Assembly: GCF_008831285.2 (NCBI RefSeq)
Contig: NC_045139.1
Location: 19,356,392-19,420,391 of the forward strand
Direction of reading: 5' to 3'
DNA length: 64,000 bases
From: Nymphaea colorata
Lineage: Eukaryota > Streptophyta > Magnoliopsida > Nymphaeales > Nymphaeaceae
Shown here: positions 36,998-48,730 of the stretch, piece by piece
How positions within the stretch are numbered: the stretch's first letter is position 1
Layout: each line of letters begins with the position of its first letter
The notes under the pieces: generated by a model
What the model saw: only the letters and a program-made list of their open reading frames with translations
The model's database searches: none
What the model was told of the DNA's origin: nothing
Program-made: the position numbers and the translations under genes

Positions 36998-38640
36998 GTA
37001 TATGTATGTATGTATGTATGTATGTATATATGTATATATATATCTATATATATATTGGCCATGTTTTTAGGCTTTTTTTTGCGCTTCTCTCTCTCTTTCT
37101 CTCTCTACCCTTTGGAGGAGGAGGTGATTAGCTGTATTCTTTCTGTGAAAGTTCACTAACAACTGAGAAGGATATCTTCTTGGAGTTGAATGAAGAGATG
37201 CTTTTGAAGGGGAGTATTTAGTCCACTAACAATTTCACGACATTGTACTGGTCAATGAGGATGGCAGTGAATGAAGCTCTACGTGAATTTTGTATGATAA
37301 ATAATATGGAAGTAAAATCATTTGCTACTTGAGTTGTTCAAACTTCAAAGCTGTTTGAATTTTGGCTTTCCTATGTGCTTGCAGTCTTCAAGCATTGCAT
37401 ACTTTCAAAGTGTGAACATTTTGTTGGCTGATATGATAGGCAACTCTATCTACGTGATACACTGGTCTTGGCTGAAATTATAGTCGACTTCTTAATTGTG
37501 TTTTACTGTTCATGTTGCTGAACGGCCATTAACAATTGGCTGAAGATGTTTATGTTTTCTAACTGGAATAACCATAATAAAAATGTGTTTAATTTTTCTG
37601 ACTGGATGGATGATCTATCGGTATTAGCCATACTAACCTTTTTATTATGCCATTAGATTGTCTATTTAAAGCTCATCTTCAGAAACTTCCCACATGCCTG
37701 CTCACGTTTTTAGTTTTTTGCAGAATGGAAAGTCTTGCCTCGGGGATATAATCTATCGGTACATAAGTGCCGACCAGTTTTCGCCTGACTGCCTTCTTGA
37801 CTGCTTAGACTTATCTTCTGAGCATCAAACTTTGGAAATTGCCAACAGAATTGAAGCTGCCATACATCTTTGGAGGCGAAAATTCTGCAAGAAAAATATA
37901 CAAATGACAAAGGGCTCGAAGTCCCCATGGGGTGCCAAGGTCAAAGGATTGGTGGGAGATGGGGACAAGACCCATCTTCTTCTGGAACGCGCTGAGACCC
38001 TCTTACGCAGTCTTAAGATACGTTTTCCTGGTTTATCTCAGACCATTCTAGACATGAACAAGATTCAGTATAACAAGGTCCAATATTTATTGTTTTTCTG
38101 AGCTATTTTTTATACTCACATTAATATAAAGTGAAAAAAAGTTTTTAAAGAAATAAATAAACCAAGTGCCTTTTGCTGTTGCAGGATGTTGGTCAGTCTA
38201 TCCTGGAAAGCTACTCAAGGGTTTTAGAATCCTTGGCTTTTAACATCATAGCAAGGATTGATGACTTGCTCTTTGTGGACGATGCTTGCAAGAGCTGTGC
38301 AGCAGATTCTGTGCCTCTTCTGAGCAAGGGGGGTAGAGGTCCTATTCCTATACAGAAAAGGATATCACCTAGTCCTTTCTCAATTCATAACACTCCTTAT
38401 GCATCTCCCTTTGCGACACCAACATTCTGTTTGTCTCCATCCTATGGCAGCCCCAGAAGGTCAGCTGAATCTCCTAATAAACGGTCCCAAAAACAGATGC
38501 AGATTAGAAAACAGAAGCTTGATACACTGTGGAACGGTAAGATAGAGAAACTTGTTTCTGCAGATGTGGAGAAAACGTGGGCTTGCCCTGGGAGTCTGGG
38601 AGTGAGAAAAGATATGGGCACTGCCCCTGAACGTGACTGA
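34428..38640 (+). CDS. ROPGEF: RopGEF: PRONE-domain guanine nucleotide exchange factor for ROP GTPases
   Basis: Seven exons, 34428-34746, 34835-34951, 35199-35353, 35457-35531, 35641-35934, 37724-38077 and 38185-38640, join in frame to about 589 residues. The first 100 residues are an acidic, Ser/Gly-rich variable region. The PRONE domain runs from about 107 to 470: [77 protein letters not shown] and [20 protein letters not shown] are hallmark blocks. The Ser/Pro-rich tail (about 480-589) includes SPSPFS and SPRRSAESP, the sort of region that autoinhibits the domain and is phosphorylated by receptor-like kinases in studied members. RopGEFs activate ROP/RAC switches at the plasma membrane for polar growth and hormone signalling. 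The paralogue is uncertain; the tail looks closest to a RopGEF14/5 type. The last two donors differ in quality, AAG|GTGAGA against AAG|GTCCAA. Confidence 0.95.
35935..37723 (+). other. RopGEF intron 5 (1.8 kb)
   Basis: This intron is non-coding. It contains a long compound TA/TATG microsatellite (36921-37055) followed by a CT-rich stretch. The acceptor is TTTTTTGCAG. Confidence 0.75.
36921..37055. repeat. (TA)n/(TATG)n compound microsatellite
   Basis: About 135 bp of TA repeats are broken at intervals by TATG and TATC units, including a run of GTAT tetramers (about 37006-37025). It lies in a RopGEF intron. Confidence 0.93.
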
Positions 38641-40475
38641 GCATGCATGAACACATCAGGGATCTGATGCACAATCGTAGCTTCTTGTTATCATAAGCAG
38701 TAGTCGCATTATCTGGGTTTGGTAAAATGATTTTCCTCGATAATGTATAGCGGTATAGGGCTCTCTGATTTTGCCTCCCTGCAGTCTTAATTGCATCCTA
38801 CTCCTTGGGTTTTGGAGAGGTTACTACTAATTTCCCACCTGCAAGGATACTGTTTTTACCTGCACGGCTTATCCATGAAATAACGTTGAAACTGATGCTT
38901 GCTGGAATTTCCTCATTCTTTTCTCCTCAGGAGAATGAAGAAGCAGTTAGCTGTTCATAGTTCACTTGTATATAGTATCTATCACACAAGGGATCATTTC
39001 TTTTTGTTACCTAACATGGGAATGCTTTGTCAACGTAGACTTTGCTTTTTGAATATTTTAGAACTAGTTTTGTTCTGCAAATTGCTTTAGATGTTTCTTC
39101 TGATGTTTAATCTGGTTTGGTCAAGAAGATTGAATTCTTCAGAAGGACACAGAGAATTGGACGGTATTGGAGAAACCCTAGATCACTTGATTTCTCGACT
39201 TATTAAGAATAAATGAATATTGGCAGGTCTCCATCAGTCCCTCCATTTTGATATTGAACAAGAGAAAAAGTTTGGCCGCTCTGTTAGTATTTACTACGGA
39301 TCTATGTGTCACGGCAGCATATGCATATCTTGTCTTTTAATTATCAAGCTGAGCTAAATCCAACCAAATTCTGCCAAGAGATGCAGTGCTACCAAGTCTC
39401 TATCTCAATTTGAAGGTGTTGAGTTTGACAGTGTCTTCCTTGGCCTTGAACAACGATGATACATCTCACTCGTTCTAACAATTTTCAGGTGCTAAGTACT
39501 GATAAAACCCTTTTTTTTTCTTCGTTTCTGAAGATTGGAGAGAATGGGGCTTTGGCTTCTTCTATATGGTCCAGTGGCTTTCAAAATAAAAATGTATGAC
39601 TAGTGGTGTTATTTGAAAGGATGAACCATCTAGTTTTTGTAACTAATGAAGAAAACGGAAACCCCAAAGAATATTTCTGCTTTCTGAAACATTGTGATTG
39701 ATTCTAGATTAATTTTCATTCGCCTTCTTTATTGTTGTGGTTGCTATTCGGGTGTCAATGCCTGTAGCTTCCTTTGAGAAATATTTACTTACAAGTTGTA
39801 CATTAAGAACTGATGAATAATACACATGCAGCAGGAGCCTTTTGTCATGATGTTATAAGTACATTAACTTGCATTCAATTCTTCAAGCTACTCTTAAATT
39901 TGATCACTTACATTGCATTAAAGATCGAGAATGTGAGAAATTAATATGAACTAATTTATAAATATAGTTAACGCCGGTGCGCAAGTACGAAACAAAGAAT
40001 AAAATTAATTGAGTTCTGTGTCTGTTCCCCTCCCTTTTAGAAATAAATTTATCCAAAAGGCAACAATTATGAATTGAAAGTTTAAGTTATCCACCTCCCA
40101 GAAAGTACCGCAATTTTCTTTGTATACATTCTTGGTTCTAGTTAATGCATGCAGTATTTATTTATCTTAACAATATTAAATGAGGGGCAACAAAAATCGT
40201 TCCTTGAGGGCCTTGCCTTCGGCCTTAACATTACTAGATTTATAGAGCAATTATTTGTAAATGTTGCCAGGTTTTGAAGTGTAAAAGCAAGTACTTGCAT
40301 ACATATATATGTGTCAAAAAAAAAATTAATTATTAAACTGAAAAAGATTTGCTTGGCAGGAGCAACCTGCGAATGTTACCAAGTTACTAGGCATGAAACT
40401 TGTTGAATTGGGTAGTTGCTGCTATATACATTTGGAAAATAAGTTCCTTTCACCACTCCATAATACGATATAAAC

Positions 40476-40522
<47 letters not shown>

Positions 40523-40883
40523 CAGTCTATCGTTTGAAATCTAACGAATGAGATCACAAGAGCAAAAGCATGCATTTGAGTTCATAATTCATCACATTGA
40601 TGATGGACAATAATGTATGCTTTCTAATACTATACTTAATTCCGCAAAACTAATAGATTGTTAAGGTGTAAACTGACATTATTTACGTTATTAAACAAAA
40701 TAAATGTTCTTGGGCATAGTAGCCAGGCTTGCGTCTACGATTATCTTATTTGATGTCATTCTTTTGTTGAATGCGTGCATGAATAAGTTGAGGAGGGTAC
40801 AGAGTCGGAGAAACCTTTTTCCTTGGGCCACTAAAATGCAGGGAAGCGGGCTGTTCGTAAGGAAAGATGAAAAAGAATGGCGA
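38641..40883. other. RopGEF 3' flank and spacer
   Basis: This holds the 3' flank of RopGEF and AT-rich spacer with a (TA)n tract (40479-40519). I see no further gene. Confidence 0.6.
40479..40519. repeat. (TA)n microsatellite
   Basis: This is an uninterrupted TA tract of about 40 bp in spacer DNA. Confidence 0.93.
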
Positions 40884-40956
40884 CGCCGTCTGTGGGAATC
40901 GAACCCACGACCACGTGGTTAAAAGCCACGCGCTCTACCGGCTGAGCTAAGACGGC
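40884..40956 (-). tRNA. tRNA-Lys (anticodon TTT)
   Basis: The minus strand gives a complete 73-nt cloverleaf without an intron. The acceptor stem is GCCGTCT/AGACGGC with discriminator G. The D arm contains AGCTCAGCCGGTAGAGC. The anticodon stem-loop is CGTGG-CTTTTAA-CCACG, which places TTT at positions 34-36. The T arm is GTGGG-TTCGATT-CCCAC. A TTTTT run follows 5 nt after the gene as a Pol III terminator. A and B boxes are intact, so the gene is probably active. The CCA end is not encoded, as expected for a nuclear gene. Confidence 0.97.
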
Positions 40957-43782
40957 TACGATGCACGATTGTTTACTTACAAATTTCTCAACTAGTTTTT
41001 TCCGACAACCCAGATCAACATACGTGAACGAGACAAATAGAAAGAGTCACTTTCATTTAAGTGGAAAAGAAAAATGGCTACCCCACCATCTTGCCTTGGA
41101 CCAGCGACCACTAAGGTCCCCCATCATGTTAAATGACACCACTATAAAGATGGGAGAACAGTCAAATGCTTTTTGAGTTTTCCTTTAGCTTTTTTTTTCC
41201 ATTGGTTCTTTTGTTGAGGTTGTATTTATTTTGCTGTGGATTTGAGACCGCAGGTGATCTGCCATTTATTAAAATCCCCCCATCCTCTAATCCGACCTTA
41301 AATTCATGGTTTTTAACATGTACCATGAATTTCAAATTCATCATATCTCTCAAACACACACCTTTTTATGTAGCCTCATATCCGAGATGAGAGACTATCA
41401 ACCACAACATCATCGGAATATGGTTCTAGCAACAAGGTTGTGTTCTTCTTTCTTCTTTTATTTTTAAATTGTACTTTTTTTTTTTTGGATTTACTTGTAA
41501 AAAAATGCTCTTGACAGAGGGACTTTGGTGATTGTTGGGGCTTTTAAAAAAGTCTAAGACCATTTTCCTACTTTGCTTTAGAGCCCTCTCATGTGTAGGC
41601 ATATTTGCTACTTAAACAACAACTAACTACTACTGACCGCCTACCAACTCCTGTCTTAAGCAGATAATTAAAGACTAATACTCTAAACTATAAGAGATAG
41701 CAAATCTAGGCATTCACTGTATCATTTGAAAGAATCTTCAGCTGCAACTGAAGGTGGATTTTTTTTTTTTGGTTAAGTATTTCTTTCTCCTCCTATCTTA
41801 TGGACAACGCCCATTTGGATGCTTAGGAAAACATGAAGCGAACAAGAGGCTTTCGCCTTCAAATGTTTTATGATCTCACCAGAATTTAAAAGTTTCAAAG
41901 ACGCACCAAAGTGTACGGCGACAAAATAGTTTTTTTACATTATATATTAAAATGCCCTTTTATAATCATGGTGTGGCTCAAGCACTAGGGAAGCAAGAAA
42001 TTTTGATTGGAGGGGCACTAATTAAATAACTTCAATCCTTTGAAAAGCACTAATACATACAAAAAAACAGATATTTTAAAATAATAGTATAAAACTAAAC
42101 ATATTTTGTGAGGCTGGTACCTTGTGGGCCGGCCATTGGTCTCAAGGGAGGGTAGGACTTGTCCACAAAGTTCTGACCATAAAATCAACTCTACAATTCA
42201 AACCCTGGAACTCAGCCTTAAATAAGGGCCTGATAAATAAGAGAAATCTCTATAGGGGTTCGTTTGCTAAATGGAATAATTTATGAGTGTTTGAATAGAT
42301 TTATGAAACACTCACAAAATATTTCAACTCCAACTATCAAACAACCCCCCAGAACGGCTATTTATTGATCGATACAATTTTTTTTAGATTTCATGAGTTG
42401 CCAAAATATAATATCATCTACACATCTATAAGTGGGTTTCTATGTTTTAAAACATTTGAGGTCGAATCTTGGTGCTTAGATCTTTGAAACACAAGTTTAA
42501 TTATCGACTTTTAAAGTGTAACTGCACAATGAACGTGATTCGCCCGAACACCACAGCAGCAGTAGCTGCAATTAATACGACAACCAAACCCATTAACATT
42601 AAACAAATGGGTTCGTTCATCAGATGATTGATTGCAATGTGTATGGAATCTTAGAAGACAGCCCACATCATAATGAAGGCATATATATCTTATACTTCAC
42701 ATGGTGGGAATCATTATAAGGGTCCCCAACTATCAATGTACACTCAGTTAATTTCAATTAATAGTTTAAAGAAACCATTGAATTTGAAGGTACCCATGTT
42801 GGTTAAAGGTTAGGAAGAGATTTTAATATCGGTGGTTGCAGGCCATGAAGAGAGAATTTATGGGATAAAGCTCGGGTGGGGATGGGGGCCAGTGTGGGAG
42901 GACATTATTAGAAGCACCTACAGCTGCTTGAGTTCCAAGAGTAATTGTTGAATCATTACTGCCTTATTTTATTTCATCTGCTTTCAAGTTTTTCCATCAT
43001 ATCATGATTCATAACTCATAATTTTTAGTTCCAAAAGCAACCCATTTTCTGAAAATAGTTGCTTATTTCAATGCTCTTGCCTCTTCATTGATGATAAGAA
43101 CAGTGCTGCTAAAGCCGGTTTCCTGCATTTTATTGAGTACCATTGTCAGATTTAGAGGTGTTTCCCAGATCTCCAAACTCCCACCAATTATGCCAAAACA
43201 TTGGCACTTATAGTGACCAAGTAAAACTGTGAAATTAATAGTTTATATTGTATTCAGTACAAGGCTTTGCATTGGTTAAAAGCAAAGAGTCTAGTACTTC
43301 AACAGTACCCAAGATTTCCATTTTTATAATTTATGCATATGAACTGAAAGCAACAGTACATAAGTTTTGAGATCTGAGTAGTTGTATCATAAATGTGGAA
43401 AGAAATCTGGCTCTCCGTTTGTTATATGAATTTAGATGATATATATCAGAACCATTTGCAGTATCATGAAAATGGTAGTTTTAGTTTTGTCCGGCATACC
43501 CATCAGCGACTTCTGTCTCAGCTCCCAAGGGAGAGGGGCCGGCCTTGGGACTAGGTGAAGTATCTGCGTCTATGAACTTCACAACACATGGGCAACTCCA
43601 TTATCCCCGCGGGGGTCGTGTTCATTGTTTTCCTTTCATACTGAAATGGATCGCAGTAAGGAACAATTTTTCCTATTGATCTTCGATTATTTTACTTTCA
43701 TCGAACAATGGCAGTACCGGATGTTCGGCGGTGGGCATTTATATATATATAAATGTTTTAGAAATCCAAAGTTGCAGGATGC

Positions 43783-44306
43783 ATGAAAAAATTTATGAAA
43801 CAAAAAATTTATGAAACAAAAGTTAAAAGTAAAGAAATATTAGCAGAAAATACATGGTTAACTATGAGTAGGAGGGCATCCGGGACGGGGTTGGCGTCAT
43901 GGTTGGGGCAGGAACTTAGTAGGTGGTCGGTTCTCATTTTGAGAACATATGCCGTCAATTCGATATGCTATGCTGCAAAAAGGAACACCTTATACAAGTT
44001 GAAACGGCAGCATACCAAAGCACGAAAAAATAAACCTTTGAAGGATGGAAAAAAGAGGCTTCAACTTGGGTGGTGGGATTTCCTCTTCTCATCCAAAACT
44101 ATGAGTATGAGCACTTTAATCTGTATGAAACTATAGTTACACATCGACGTGATCATATAGAAAAGCTAGAAAGTGAGCACCAAGAGACTAAAAAGGCTAT
44201 ATCAGAGACACGTTGGGACTGGTTTTCCATTCAAGAAGGAACAGAGGAAGAAGTAGAAAGTGACCTCTTTACCGAGTTGCTCCATGCCACATATATTTCT
44301 TGGTAA
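43783..44306 (+). pseudogene. Possible frameshifted coding relic, unrecognised
   Basis: Two overlapping open frames, 43783-44136 and 44070-44306, are rich in charged residues, and the second continues with coding-like composition (HFNLYETIVTHRRDHIEKLE, then TRWDWFSIQEGTEEEVESD). A single-base shift near 44090-44120 would join them into about 170 residues. I do not recognise the family, and no splice sites clearly fit. It could be a decayed gene fragment or chance. Confidence 0.25.
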
Positions 44307-45464
44307 ACCAACCATGGCCAATATATTCATACGATAGCATAACGCCGTTGATCGTACCAAAAAATATGTGTGTGTGTGTTTGCATGCATATGTCATGCGT
44401 ACGTGCATGTCTTTTGGTGGTCTTTCTTTTTCTCCTGTCAAAGTTAACATGTGATGTTTCATAGTTTAACGTGCAGTAGCTGAAACGATTTTATAATGTT
44501 CAGATAGTTTATGCTGAGATCGTATACATAACTGTCTATAAATTAAACAATTAGTTTAAAACTGGACGAGTTCAGAAGAAAGTTTTGCATCTAAAAAACG
44601 ATTAGGTTAGAAGCATGTTCGGATTGAACGATGGGTAAAAGGAAAAAGATGGAAAATGGAAAAGCAGGAGATTATTTTTACAGACGGTGATGGAGTTAGA
44701 TTGATGTTATTTACGGGTACTAAGGGGAATTAGGGCCGATTGTCCGATTGCTCCAGGAGAAAATTTGGCTCTTTTCTATACGGAGATATTCGTCACTAGC
44801 GGACGCAATACTTGGTATGTACCCATTACGGAGACAGCATGTTGACAGTTGGCCCATAAAAATGACTTACAGGAATCGACTGCTTAAAAAGAAGGGAAAT
44901 ATCATGAAGTCCAGGTTTTTCCTGTTAATTCTGGATATGCTCTTACTTTTTTCTGGGTTTTCTGGATTCGAGCTTCTGTTTTCTTTCTTTTGGGCAGTCG
45001 AAGCAGCAACCATAGACCTCTTTTGATTATTGGCAGACGGTTAGGCTCTTTGGATTTAGACGAAAATTTTCAATTGAATCTAGATGCTTTTACTAATTTT
45101 AGATCTGCAGTTGTACTAAATCTACTTGGGCTTTAGGTGAAAATTTCAACTGAATGTAGATATTGTTACTAAGTTTAGATCTGCAGCTGTACGAAATCCA
45201 CTGTTTGCTTCTGTGGATTTGATATAATGGAGATCTGAGATCAACATCAGGTTTTAGATCGGAGACTGTCAAGTATAGCGTAACTTATAATTGGATTTGA
45301 ATGCAAAATACAACAACGGATGAGATTTTAGCTTAAAATGGTTTTTGGCGGTCAATAAGTGGGTTGTCTTAAAGCCTTCACAGTGTGGAAATTAAGAGGT
45401 TTAGCATTGGGACATTGGAGGCAATCAAACAGCCCAGTAACAAAGCGGAAGCAATGAGACATGT

Positions 45465-45621
45465 AGGGGCAAAGCTAGAAATTTTTTGCTAAGAAATACT
45501 AGCAATATATTTTAAATTTTTGATGGGTATCAACAAAAAAAAAAAAAAAAGTTATCCTAAGGTATCAATATAAAAATAAGTATTTTTTATCGCTTTTGTG
45601 CACACACCTGTTTCGGCCCCT
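45465..45621. mobile_element. MITE of the AGGGGCAAAGC family, copy F
   Basis: The element begins AGGGGCAAAGCTAGAAATTTTT and ends TTTCGGCCCCT. The interior is shorter than in other copies and contains a poly-A run. Target-site duplications are not evident. Confidence 0.45.
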
Positions 45622-47479
45622 TGGTAGGTAAAGAAGCTAAAAGACAAAGGATACATTGCAGGAAACCACTTCAAATCAAAACATGTTTAGGTTTAAATGT
45701 ATTACATTCAATCACGTTGATTACATAAGTTTTGAGAGAAAAGTGTTGCGTGGACAGCATGTTTGATTCTCATGAATGTTATTCCTTTGAACTATAAATA
45801 ATGGTATGTATACCAAATCAGACTTGGACCCTGAAGGTGAGGGAAGAAGAAGGGAGAGTGGTTTCGCCTCTCAATTCCTGCCATCAATTAATTAAGAAAG
45901 AGTCAGAAAACTAAACTTAAAGTGTGTTTGGTTGGGCCGTTAAAAATCGATTCTGTCTTGCTAAAACTTTAAAAAAGTAACCGATAAATACACAACTAGT
46001 ACGTCCTTGTAAGGCAGGTCCAGCACATTCAAGAAACTCCGTATATTCGCTCTCTATCGGAAATTTAAAAGAAAAAAAAAAGGCATGCAAGGCTCGTTAA
46101 ACCTAATCATCAAGTCAAACTCGCCAGTGCCTGCAGACTTGTGAACCCAGATGCCCTATCACACCTTAACTAGAACCCAAGAAGTATTTCTTTTGTTGGT
46201 CTTCAGATCAGAAAGATAGTTTGAGAATCTAACAGATAAAGTTTCAGAGAAATCAGAACAGGAATTTTAATTAGTTCGAGTAAGGAATCCGATGGATCAG
46301 TAAATTCGAGAATTATGAAGCGCATTATTGGGATCAAGGCCAAGCTTCGGGTTCATAAATGTAATATTCCGTAAAAAGCAAAGCTCTGGAAAGCAATATT
46401 GAAGAATAACTCATAATAGCTTATGCGCAGTACCAAATTTCATAAGCACACATCACCACTGCATTAAATGGTGGAACTCAGATGGTCCCCGGACTGGCTG
46501 TCCTGGGGAACTAGTTTTAGGAAAATGGTAATAAAGAAGGCGGGGACTGAGGGTTGGAACTTGGAAGAAAGAGCCTTTTGGGGAAGGGGCTGCATCAAGT
46601 GCAGTGTGGAAAGGGCAGAAGGGGAGGTGGCCATGCATCTGTGATCCATCCCTTAACGTCATAAGAGTGTAACGAGGGTTTCTTTTTCTTTGTTTTCTGG
46701 CATTTAATGGCGGTTGGTAGAGTAGATCTTCGGGAATAAATTAGAACTAAGGTCTTCTACCTCTCTCTCTGTGTCTCTGTGGCATGGTTTATCAGTGGCG
46801 ATCTTATTCTCTTCCATTAAGTGGAGTTTTCTTATTCAATATTCAGTAGAGTTTATTCCAAACTACAAACATTACACGAGAGAGAGAGAGAGAGAGAGAG
46901 AAAGTATACTGTTTTTGCTAGGTTATATTGACATCTAAATTCCTCCATTTTGATGGTACAGCAGAATATGAGAGAGAGAGAAGAGAGATGACCAGTGTTT
47001 GGCTATTCGCATGTGAGGTTTTACTTTTATTTTCACCTGCACATAGAGAGAGGGAGGGGGAGAGGTGGGGGGTAAGATTAAGAACTGGTAGGACTTAAAG
47101 GGCAGGAACAAGATTTGATAATGCAGCAAGATCGAGGGTTTTGTAGAGGCCGAGATGAATTAATACTGCAGAGAGAACAATCCCACCCCCCCTGTCCTCG
47201 CCCTTTTCCATCCGTTCTCTCCCTTCAGTCTTTCCCCTCCCATTTACTCCTCGGCTGCTGCTACCTGCTTCCTTTTGCTTATTATAGTCTCCCAAACCCG
47301 CCCCCCTCTTTCTCTCTCTCCATACAACCAGAACTACTGCATGCGTGCAGCCAACTTAAATTCCCCTTTGAATCTGTCTCCATCCCGCCCCTTGCTGCCT
47401 CTCATGACTTCAAATGATCTACCATGCCCTTACCAACAAGAGAGAAAGCATGATTCTCGATTACCATGCATCTTTTTTG

Positions 47480-47670
47480 CATGGGTTTAACGAAGGGTTT
47501 CTTACTGAGATTGTTGGCATTCTGTCCACCTCCACATGGCCTTACAACTTCGTCTCTGATCTGTTCTTTTGAAAAGAAGAGAGAAAAACGAGAAGCCATT
47601 GTTGGTGAGCCAATGGAGGTGGGCAACCTGCCAAATGAGCTCTCTCAGAAACCCTTTGTAAAACCCATGT
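47480..47670 (+). ncRNA. MIR394: MIR394 microRNA precursor
   Basis: The 20-nt stretch at 47514-47533, TTGGCATTCTGTCCACCTCC, is exactly mature miR394. The opposite arm carries AGGTGGGCAACCTGCCAAATG (about 47617-47637), the expected star strand. The arms pair well beyond the duplex: ATGGGTTTAACGAAGGGTTTCT (5') pairs with AGAAACCCTTTGTAAAACCCAT (3') below it, and the TCCA/TGGA end opens into a terminal loop of about 80 nt. miR394 directs cleavage of LCR F-box mRNA and acts as a mobile signal in shoot meristem and leaf patterning. The loop and lower stem give a typical plant pre-miRNA of about 190 nt. The strand is fixed by the mature sequence. The precursor lies 6.8 kb from the 3' end of AMY2. 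Confidence 0.96.
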
Positions 47671-48593
47671 GATCGTTTTCCTGGCGTGGAAGGGTGAAGC
47701 CTGATCTATCCTTCCTGCAGTCCCTCTCTGCCTTCAGATCTTTTCACGGTAGGCCTGAAAGGCAAAGGAAAGAAGAAAAAGGAGCACTGGTCTTAGGGTT
47801 TATCACATTACTTCTTATCAGAAATGAATGAGCTAGTTCCTTTTTCTTGGTTTCTCTGTTTTTGTACATATTTTGTTTCTAATGACCTTGGTCACTTTCA
47901 GGCAAAAGATGAGGGAATATGTAAAGCTGCAGACAAAAATGATGAAGGGTTTGCAAGGTGACTCGGAAGCGCTGAGCATCTCACGTTGATGAGATGGGGA
48001 GGTGATATTTTTTGTAATGATGCAGTTTTCAGAAAACCAACGTTGTTCTCGGTGCGTTTTTTTCCTTTTGCTTTCCTCCTTTTAGAGGCTTATGGATCAA
48101 AAACTGAAAAAATGAACCTAGGGTTTCTAGGTATGAACTCACCGTATCTGCTGCTGTTGTTCATTTCCTCTTCCTCTTTCGGATTTGTACATGCCTTCTA
48201 CTATGCATCGGTTGTTCTATGTGTATATGTGTGCTGCAATCTGTGTCTCTGCGGCGGTTTGCTCGACGGCGATGATGATGATGATGGGTATGCTCCTGCT
48301 GAAAGATAAGGTCTAGGAGATATAGCTGGGAGATAACCCTACAAATAAATTAATGATGGTGCTGAAATTTTGAAATCTTCTTTGTTGTTGGGAACAATGG
48401 TCGTGGTAAAGTGTGTCCGCCGATGATCATGAGCATGACCCAGGTGGATTTCCAGCTATGACTGTTATTTTATTGGTCTAAACTCTGATAGCCATTAAAG
48501 CTTGCAAAAGTTCGAGCATGAGCAGCCAGTCCGGTGCTTCTTTACAGTAATGATTTTTTATCTACTACTTCATATTACATAAAATACCGTTCT

Positions 48594-48730
48594 GCAAATT
48601 GTTGTCTGATGGGAAGGGAGATCGATGGTACTTCTAAATTTTACTGCGAAGAGAAGAGATGCAAATTGTTGTTTGATGGGAAGGAAGATCGATGATGGTA
48701 CTTCTAAATTTCACTGCAAAGAGAAGAGAT
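48594..48730. repeat. 67-bp tandem duplication
   Basis: Adjacent copies 48594-48660 and 48661-48730 share GCAAATTGTTGT, GATGGGAAGG and GGTACTTCTAAATTT, and end in GAGAAGAGAT. One 3-bp insertion and a few substitutions separate them. Confidence 0.93.

Larger units (their letters stand above)
40957..47270. other. Gene-poor region between tRNA-Lys and MIR394
   Basis: No gene is recognised. The region includes a hairpin at 43509-43561, overlapping open frames at 43783-44306 that might be a pseudogene, a MITE (45465-45621), a 9-bp hairpin near 46480-46505, and GA tracts around 46876-46901. The last kilobase becomes pyrimidine-rich, perhaps the MIR394 promoter. Confidence 0.5.

Noticed and set aside
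47986-48309. 107-codon frame with a signal-peptide-like segment and Asp-rich end
   Set aside because: No recognised family and it sits in the probable MIR394 transcript; insufficient support for a peptide gene.
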